The notes beneath the pieces were generated by a model. The model worked only from the letters and a program-made list of their open reading frames with translations. It did not search any database and was not told where the DNA came from. Positions 63,440 to 64,000 of a stretch of 64,000 nucleotides of DNA are shown piece after piece. A program made the translations under genes and the position numbers. The stretch covers positions 1 through 64,000 of the forward strand of contig NZ_ARQJ01000021.1 in NCBI RefSeq assembly GCF_000385175.1, written 5' to 3'. How positions within the stretch are numbered: position 1 is the stretch's first letter; every line of letters starts with the position of its first letter. The DNA is from Salinicoccus albus DSM 19776 (lineage in GTDB: Bacteria > Bacillota > Bacilli > Staphylococcales > Salinicoccaceae).

Positions 63440-64000
63440 ATGATGAGAATGGTAGATTTAATCGCCAAAAAACGTGATGGCGGCGCACTTACCAAGGAAG
63501 AGATAGCGTTCTTTATCGATGGTTATACAACTGGTGATATTCCTGATTACCAGGTTTCGAGTATGATGATGGCCATCTTCTTCCAGGATATGACAGAAGA
63601 TGAAAGAGCGAATTTAACAATGGCAATGGTGAAATCGGGGGATGAAATCGACCTTTCCGCTATAGAGGGCATCAAGGTTGATAAACATTCAACGGGCGGT
63701 GTCGGTGACACGACGACGCTTGTACTTGCACCTTTGGTGGCGGCTCTGGATGTTCCCGTTGCTAAAATGAGCGGTCGCGGGCTTGGTCATACGGGCGGTA
63801 CGATTGATAAACTTGAAGCGGTCAGCGGCTTCCACACTGAGATCACCGAAACTGAATTTGCAGAGATTGTTAACAGGGATAAGGTTGCAGTGATTGGCCA
63901 ATCCGGTAACCTAACCCCGGCGGACAAAAAACTTTATGCCTTGCGCGACGTAACTGCGACAGTAAACTCAATCCCTTTGATTGCGAGTTCAATCATGAGT
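63440..64000 (+). CDS. pdp: Pyrimidine-nucleoside phosphorylase, cut by window end
   Basis: The frame opens at ATG 63440 (or 63443) after AAGGA and runs to the right edge, covering the first 187 residues. [20 protein letters not shown], the phosphate-binding [20 protein letters not shown] and [18 protein letters not shown] identify Pdp. It reversibly splits uridine and thymidine into base and (deoxy)ribose 1-phosphate. The C-terminal domain lies outside the window. It is 20 bases past the glycosyltransferase and may or may not share its transcript. Confidence 0.93.
   Translation, partial: MMRMVDLIAKKRDGGALTKEEIAFFIDGYTTGDIPDYQVSSMMMAIFFQDMTEDERANLTMAMVKSGDEIDLSAIEGIKVDKHSTGGVGDTTTLVLAPLVAALDVPVAKMSGRGLGHTGGTIDKLEAVSGFHTEITETEFAEIVNRDKVAVIGQSGNLTPADKKLYALRDVTATVNSIPLIASSIMS

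Overview
The window looks like a chromosomal segment of a moderately halotolerant low-to-mid-GC Firmicute, most likely a Staphylococcaceae-type organism such as a Salinicoccus or Jeotgalicoccus relative. This placement is an inference from protein style, strong AGGAGG ribosome binding sites, a MntR/SirR-controlled manganese transporter and a heavy osmoprotectant load; no 16S or other decisive marker is present. The left part (about 1-11 kb) is AT-rich and mosaic. From about 25.5 kb onward the composition is more even and higher in GC, and the genes are intact and tightly packed, as in a core chromosome.

Region 1-6.5 kb is an integrated plasmid or its wreckage. It holds a truncated IS30-type transposase, a promoter-palindrome-terminator unit with no gene in it, a small secreted bacteriocin-like protein with two tiny membrane proteins, and a MOB-type mobilisation module (mobA broken by one base in a G run, with mobB nested in it). 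It also holds an in-frame chimera of lipoprotein signal peptidase and the mercuric reductase C-terminus, a thioredoxin, a SelD-associated-type flavoprotein and a HerA-type ATPase fragment. Region 6.5-11 kb carries a flavin reductase / disulfide reductase pair behind a long dyad, a palindromic repeat element, a LysE exporter and a decayed haloacid dehalogenase.

Region 11.3-25.2 kb is mostly osmoprotection: an amino-acid ABC pair without an ATPase, then gbsR, an orphan glycine betaine binding protein, betB and betA (choline to glycine betaine), and a complete OpuA-type importer with two binding proteins. An identical 18-bp AT-rich palindromic element lies upstream of both betB and betA and is a good candidate GbsR operator. 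A DUF420 (CtaM-like) gene and a 2,4-dienoyl-CoA reductase sit in between.

Region 25.5-48 kb holds an ABC-2 exporter, a Fur-box-controlled siderophore importer with a candidate ferri-siderophore reductase, a large acidic secreted metallophosphatase, a threonine dehydratase-like enzyme and an LLM oxidoreductase. It also holds a 41-bp tandem repeat, an MFS/TetR pair with a perfect palindromic operator, a tandem pair of YwaF-type membrane proteins, a Dps ferritin and a divergent BCCT carrier that has lost the usual betaine-binding motifs.

Region 48-64 kb holds mntR and the mntABCD operon with two DtxR-type operators, a hemerythrin-like protein, and a compact kynurenine operon (kynU-kynB-kynA plus an unknown 106-residue gene). 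A TAXI-TRAP transporter with DUF1850 and a cre-like site follows. Next is a two-gene locus encoding a very plant-like UDP-sulfoquinovose synthase and a GT4 glycosyltransferase (probable sulfolipid synthesis). The window ends inside pdp. The most unusual items are the sulfolipid locus, the LspA-MerA chimera, the motif-less BCCT, the bacteriocin-like island and the small ORF fused by overlap to the start of opuAA.
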